A DNA stretch of 64,000 nt from Archivesica marissinica (lineage: Eukaryota; Mollusca; Bivalvia; Venerida; Vesicomyidae). The position numbers and the translations under genes were made by a program. Shown here piece by piece: positions 59,801 through 64,000 of this stretch. How positions within the stretch are numbered: position 1 is the stretch's first letter; every line of letters begins with the position of its first letter. The notes beneath the pieces are model-generated. The model did not search any database, was not told the DNA's origin, and saw only the letters and a list, made by a program, of their open reading frames with translations. The stretch spans positions 1-64,000 of the forward strand of contig JABXNX010000062.1 in assembly GCA_014843695.1 (NCBI GenBank), given 5' to 3'.

Positions 59801-60627
59801 ATACGTATGCCTAAATAATTTTCGATTGGAAGGTTTGACCAGCAGGCCTACACAAAAGATCATTTACGCATAACAAGTGCTTTACAGAAGAAATAACATG
59901 ATTGCACAGATAATTTAACAGTAGTCTACAAGTAACTATAAATGTGTACCTTGAAAACGTATGTACATATAATGTATGTGTCCTTTATACATGGAACATC
60001 ATTCCTATCTGTTATCACATTGATACGAATGAAATAGAATGTCTCTTGGCACAAGGAAACACTTCACAATGAGGAATGTGAGCATCTAGACCTCTGGAGA
60101 GTACACTCCACAGAGCATCTCAAACTGACTACACTGGAAACTACCAATTCTCCGTGAGCATCGAGTGTTTGATTACAACAACATAGTGTCATGCAATGCT
60201 GATATGTTGAAAAACTAACTGGCAATAGAACCATAGTTTATAAAAACCAAGTTAGTACGATGTGATCACATTGTCGTCGTTCATCAGCTGTTGGTGCACG
60301 CTATACAAGTACAACTCTATATAGCATTAGTTATTGACTATGCTGTCCTTTGACCTTGTTGTAATGGAAAGGTGCATACGTAGTAGTCGGAAATTCAACT
60401 CTAGATTCTTAAACTTGGACTGACGTTACCAACTTGGACCGACTTTAACAGAGTAACGATGGAACCTTTGTGTTCGCCCTCCATCATGTAGAGATTTTGA
60501 CAATGTATCGGTTGTAATAATGAGCGATAGATCGTTTCACTAAGTGTTCTTCTCGTCATAAATATTTTGATGGAAACTCGTTTAATTTTAAATAATGTTA
60601 CTCCTATATGTCTGTTTTAATATCACA
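56843..60627 (-). other. probable 3' UTR or 3' flank of the receptor gene
   Basis: Almost 3.8 kb of low-repeat AT-rich sequence directly downstream of the receptor stop codon on the minus strand. The one notable repeat is a direct duplication at about 59268-59345, where ACACCTGCTGGGGTATAGCC then ATCTCTCACTGCC occurs twice. VLDL-receptor genes often have long 3' UTRs, which is the main reason for this call. No open frame with domain character is seen. Confidence 0.4.
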
Positions 60628-60666
60628 TCATACATTCTCGTGGTGGGCGGTCAATGGTTCCAAATG
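60628..60666 (-). CDS. receptor last coding exon (13 codons with stop)
   Basis: The acceptor is GTTTACTTTCAG with a good pyrimidine tract. It encodes HLEPLTAHHENV and a TGA stop in the frame left by the previous exon. It is short and has no motif, so it rests on the splice signal, phase and position. A different terminal exon further downstream is possible. Confidence 0.6.
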   Translation of the reverse strand, partial: HLEPLTAHHENV

Positions 60667-63600
60667 CTGAAAGTAAACAAAGTGAAAGTCAGCAAACAGC
60701 AATATATTGCAATCTCGTACAAATGTACGCAATAGCAACATAGTAAATAAACACTCGGTATTATATACACGGTATACAGCATTCCTTAGTCCAACAAAAT
60801 GTTTAGTATATTAGGTACATTCTTTTAAATGTTCATATATGATTTTTCTTGCCTTCAATATAACAACTGAAATAGAGGTGAAAGCAAAAAGTTTGTTCGG
60901 GTTTTACGCCTTCATCAGCACCATTTTGGGCTATATCACCGTTTTCATATAAATAGACACTGTCCGAGTAGGGCTCGAACCTGTGACCATCAGTGATGAT
61001 AGGTTACAAACTTACAGTGGTATGTATACAAGTCAGCGGCAAAATTGCCGTAAATAAACTAAAGAAATTTTTAAGGACAGATTTCTGTTTAATTTCTTGA
61101 TTTGTGGCAAATGATCCAAATACCGACAAATGTAAAAATGTCACAAGAAAAAAAAGAAATTCACTTACAGGTTCATCGTTTCTAATTATGCAATGATCAT
61201 CTGAAGTCGTTGTCTTTCTATAGACGGGATTATCAAAGTTCATGCTCTTTTTATTTTTGGATTGATACCGTCTAAATATTAAACAGCCAGCCTGAAAATA
61301 GCAGTGTAAAGACATTTGATCAATGGAAATAAGTTAAATGAAGTAATGTATTTCAATTAAATTGGTATAACAATTGTCCATAAACGGGGAAAGTGCAGAG
61401 TTGCTATATGCGACAGCAAGCAAGACTATAATCATATCAATGTTTAGAGAAATACAGACGAAGACCCACCATTCCCTATATACTTACAGTGAATAGTTAT
61501 GGATCACACAGACAATACCCTATATACTTACAGTGAATAGTTATGGATCACACAGACAAGACCCACCATTCCCTATATACTTACAGTGAATAGTTATGGA
61601 TCACACAGACAAGACCCACAATTCCCTATATACTTACAGTGACTAGTTATGGATCACACAGACAAGACCCACCATTCCCTATATACTTACAGTGACAAGT
61701 TATGGATCACACAGACAAGACCCACCATTCCCTATATACTACAGTGACTAGTTATGGATCACACAGACAAGACCCACCAGTCCCTATATACTTACAGTGA
61801 CTAGTTATGGATCACACAGACAAGACCCACCATTCCCTATATACTTACAGTGAATAGTTATGGATCACACAGACAAGACCCACCAGTCCCATTATACTTA
61901 CAGTGAATAGTTATGGATCACACAGACAAGACCCACAATTCCCTATATACTTACAGTGAATAGTGTAATAAGTACAATGCCAGCAATAGCAGCGGTAATG
62001 ACAGCAATGTCTCCCATGCCCTCTTCTGATGTTGGAGCAGGTACTGCAATAGAAATTTAAAATGAAAAACCTTTTGTCAACAATTCTAAATATTGGTCAA
62101 ACGATGCGTTAGTACTAATCAACTTTCTAACAACGTAAAGGAACGTGGTGAAACAGATACAGTGCATGCCCTGTCGGAACCCTCATGGTGAAACAGATAC
62201 AGTGCATGCCCTGTCGGAACCTTCATGGTGCAACAGATACAGTGCATGCCCTGTCGGAACCCTCATGCTGCAACAGATACAGTGCATGCCCTGTCGGAGC
62301 CTTCATGATGCAAGAGATACAGTGTATGACCTGTCGGAACCTTCATGGTGAAACAGATACAGTGCATGCCCTGTCGGAACCTTCATGCTGCAACAGATAC
62401 AGTGCATGCCCTGTCGGAACCTTCATGGTGAAACAGATACAGTGCATGCCCTGTCGGAACCTTCATGCTGCAACAGATACAGTGCATGACCTGTCGGAAC
62501 CTTCATGGTGAAACAGATACAGTGTATGCCCTGTCGGAACCTTCATGGTGAAACAGATACAGTGTATGCCCTGTCGGAACCTTCATGCTGCAACAGATAC
62601 AGTGCATGCCCTGTCGGAACCTTCATGGTGGTGTCGTTTACAAGAGAACTCGTGGAATCTTTATTATTTTTAACAGAATTGGGAACCAGTATTACAAGTG
62701 TTCGTTACTACAGTAGCATTATGTTCAGCAAGACAAGATGCACTGTACGTCAGCCTTTCTATTTTTAATGATAAAAGAAGACTATCCAGTGTTAAACATT
62801 TTGAAGTACATTTTAATACAGAAACACTTTTGTAATACTGAGCACTATTATATGGCAACCTTTTCAGAACGTTTGTGAACAACCTTGACTTGAATGAAAT
62901 GGGTACATGGGACATACCTGTTGACGTTTCCACTGGTTTTTCTGTGGTTACTTCTGGTCTTCCAGTTGTTATTGTTGGCTGCTTGGTTATGGGTTTGGGT
63001 GTAGAAGACAATGGAGCGGTGGCGCATGTTCTCTTGTCACTGTTCAACATCTGGCTATCAGCGCATATACAAGACACAGTAGAATTACCAGAGATCCTTG
63101 CCACTGGTAGACACATAAACTCACAGTTGGCATTCGTACACAGGGCAGTTGCTTGCTCTTTGAAGACTGCAAAAAAAAAAGGAACTGATATTTACAACAA
63201 TGCACAAAATAAACCAGTTCTTTGTCAAATTTAGATATCAAAAGGTATTCTACAATTCCAACAACATTCAATTACATACAGTTCTGTCTGTATAACAAGA
63301 TACATTGTTCTCGCAGACGGATCTGTAGTCCAGTGGTAACACGCTGGACAGGTAATCCAGGGATCGCAGGTTCGATCCCCCGTCTGACCCTAATAAAATT
63401 AACAGTCTTTCAGATGGGACGTTAAACCGAGGTCTTGTGTCGGTGCTTTACACCGTGCACGTAAAAGAACCAGAGGAGACTCTGGAATGGGTCTCTTGTC
63501 TGTATCATTGCACTATCCTCCAAAATCTAAAATGACTAATATCTTCAGGAGGCGTCGCTCATATGGGCAACCGGTAGCGACGATAAATAAACGTAAAACA

Positions 63601-64000
63601 CACTCTCGCAGATTAACAACAATTCTGTGTAAACAATTATAACTAAACTATATTATTCTCGCTAATACTAGTATTTCCCCTTACGTTTCGATTGTCGGAG
63701 TTCATGGTACACTTTTATATCCATAACCGAGTATGAACCAAGGGAGAGCGTTTTGGCGTTTCTGCCAGTGACTTTATGAACGGAGCGGATGGAGTTGGTG
63801 TGCCAATCTGTCCAGTAAAGCGAGTCTTCAAATACCGAGATGGAGAATGGGCGACGTATTTCTGTAGCATCCACAAGCACATGACCCTGCTTGCTACCGT
63901 CCATGTTGGCTACTCCAATTTTGTGAAGCTTGGAATCGATCCAGTAGATACGCTTACTGATGTAGTCTGTAATTAATAGTATAGTGATGCAAGTCGAGGT
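60628..64000 (-). CDS. VLDLR: LDLR/VLDLR-type lipoprotein receptor, 3' half (five exons, 5' end outside window)
   Basis: This is a single-pass endocytic receptor of the LDL-receptor family, which binds lipoproteins or yolk proteins outside the cell and is internalised through an NPxY motif. Exons read 63966-63685, 63166-62918, 62043-61955, 61291-61169 and 60666-60628. All junctions have GT/AG and matching phases. In order they encode the last YWTD propeller blades, a six-cysteine EGF-like domain, a Thr/Ser/Pro-rich stalk, one membrane helix, a tail with NFDNPVYRKTT, and a short C-terminus ending in HHENV. The FDNPVY context is closest to vertebrate VLDLR and LDLR. The ligand-binding class A repeats would lie beyond the window. 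Orthology to VLDLR rather than another family member is inferred. Confidence 0.85.
60875..61045 (-). mobile_element. SINE family B in the last intron
   Basis: On the minus strand it reads GCCGCTGACTTGTATACATA, ACCTATCATCACTGATGGTC, the B-box AGGTTCGAGCCC, then TCTATTTATATGAAAACGGT and GCGTAAAACCCGAAC. This matches the satellite-borne copy at 53899 but lacks the first 25 bp of the head. It shares the gene's orientation. Confidence 0.85.
61169..61291 (-). CDS. receptor exon: cytoplasmic tail with FDNPVY
   Basis: 123 bp, 41 codons, phase 0 at both ends, acceptor TTTTCAG, donor CCT|GTAAGT. It contains the end of the membrane helix, basic residues, then KSMNFDNPVYRKTTTSDD. NPVY is the clathrin-adaptor and Dab/ARH-binding endocytosis signal of the LDLR family. 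Confidence 0.94.
61456..61962 (-). repeat. 53-bp array duplicating the transmembrane exon's splice donor
   Basis: On the gene strand each unit reads CTATTCACTGTAAGTATATA plus GGG, then a TGGTGGGTCTTGTCTGTGTG part and ATCCATAA. The unit nearest the exon overlaps its real end and donor. Nine more copies follow, with spacing 53 bp except for one 52-bp and one 44-bp step. One copy has GTAGTA in place of GTAAGTA. All of this lies within the 663-bp intron. Confidence 0.93.
61955..62043 (-). CDS. receptor exon: transmembrane helix
   Basis: 89 bp, acceptor TATTGCAG, donor ACT|GTAAGT. It encodes PAPTSEEGMGD, then the hydrophobic stretch IAVITAAIAGIVLITLFT, which continues into the next exon (AGCLIF) before the basic RRYQSKNKK stop-transfer. 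The donor and last exon bases are the seed of the 53-bp array that follows in the intron. Confidence 0.92.
62146..62630. repeat. 40-bp intronic array, 12 copies without indels
   Basis: The unit is GGTGAAACAGATACAGTGCA plus TGCCCTGTCGGAACCTTCAT. Unit starts fall exactly every 40 bp from 62147 to 62587. GGTGAAAC and GCTGCAAC versions intermix. It lies in the intron between the stalk exon and the membrane exon. Overlapping plus-strand frames are artefacts. Confidence 0.95.
62918..63166 (-). CDS. receptor exon: EGF-like domain and Thr/Pro-rich stalk
   Basis: The acceptor follows a T-run (TTTTGCAG) and the donor is CAG|GTATGT. The first part carries six cysteines in EGF order (LCTNANCEFMCLP, then SCICADSQMLNSDKRTC). 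The second part is a stalk of about 33 residues rich in Thr, Ser and Pro, including STPKPITKQPTITT, likely O-glycosylated as in LDLR. It ends in phase 1 and the next exon supplies the other two bases of a Val codon. Confidence 0.9.
63318..63603 (+). mobile_element. SINE family A in a receptor intron, antisense to the gene
   Basis: A full-length copy: CGGATCTGTAGTCCAGTGGT, B-box GGTTCGATCCCC, body and tail ending CGTAAAACACAC. TCTCGCAGA occurs at 63309-63317 and 63604-63612, a 9-bp target duplication. It lies in the intron between the propeller exon and the EGF exon. Confidence 0.92.
63685..63966 (-). CDS. receptor exon: end of YWTD beta-propeller
   Basis: The acceptor is ATTACAG before 63966 and the donor GTAAGG after 63685. 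It encodes about 93 residues, with YWID near the start (RIYWIDSKLHKIGVANMDGS), then RRPFSISVFEDSLYWTDW and VHKVTGRNAKTL. It ends near VMDIKVYHELRQSK. These are class B repeats of the acid-sensitive propeller. The closing KVYHELxQ is where vertebrate LDLR-family proteins pass to the next EGF domain. It ends in phase 1. Confidence 0.92.

Noticed and set aside
62145..62768. Cysteine-containing repeated peptides in plus-strand frames
   Set aside because: They come from the 40-bp array in an intron of a gene on the other strand. The cysteines follow from the repeat unit and not from a conserved domain.

Overview
The window is nuclear DNA of an animal, not of a microbe. It has spliceosomal introns, an LDL/VLDL-receptor gene, tRNA-derived SINEs, Tc1-type and other short DNA transposons, and very large minisatellite arrays. 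The mix of repeats, many of them short foldback or TA-flanked elements, looks most like a marine lophotrochozoan and probably a mollusc. That placement is an inference from general appearance and has not been searched. One assembly gap of exactly 1000 N (40125-41124) splits the window into two contigs.

Layout. 1-5455: satellite array with a 32-bp unit. 5456-9564: mixed sequence with decayed SINEs and a six-copy tandem repeat. 9565-11440: 59-bp satellite. 11441-12866: a SINE split by a short DNA transposon. 12867-19757: one compound satellite that moves from 29-bp to 30-bp to 52-bp units. 19758-27390: dispersed SINE and MITE copies, including a foldback element with a 7-bp target duplication and a SINE dimer. 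27393-29058: a Tc1-like transposon whose transposase has an intron and a frameshift. 29102-31555: SINEs and two copies of one MITE, one of which has its empty site preserved in a paralogous segment at 39.4-39.8 kb. 31961-33593: 33-bp satellite. 34750-35272: a TA-flanked MITE with a SINE inside it. 35683-37413: three unrelated minisatellites back to back (26, 25 and 29 bp). 37972-38740: 17-bp array. 38818-39048: foldback element. 41125-55215: the 32-bp satellite again, in opposite orientation, holding one SINE with a 14-bp target duplication. 55216-60627: mostly low-repeat DNA that may be the receptor's long 3' UTR, with one MITE. 60628-64000: the 3' half of the receptor gene on the minus strand. 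By adding up my boundaries, tandem arrays fill about 34 kb of the 63 kb of real sequence.

The only host protein-coding gene I can support is the LDLR/VLDLR-type receptor. Five minus-strand exons encode the end of the YWTD beta-propeller, an EGF-like domain, a Thr/Pro-rich stalk, one transmembrane helix, an FDNPVY endocytosis motif and a short C-terminus. All splice phases agree. Each of the four introns seen carries its own repeat: a SINE, a 53-bp array, a 40-bp array and a second SINE. The 53-bp array repeats the transmembrane exon's own 5' splice site about nine more times. Readthrough into it would give a receptor without its cytoplasmic tail. This is the most unusual single structure here, together with the satellite polarity flip across the gap and the filled/empty MITE pair.

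The long open frames inside the 30-bp, 33-bp, 26-bp and 29-bp arrays follow from periodic sequence that happens to lack stops. I do not call them genes.
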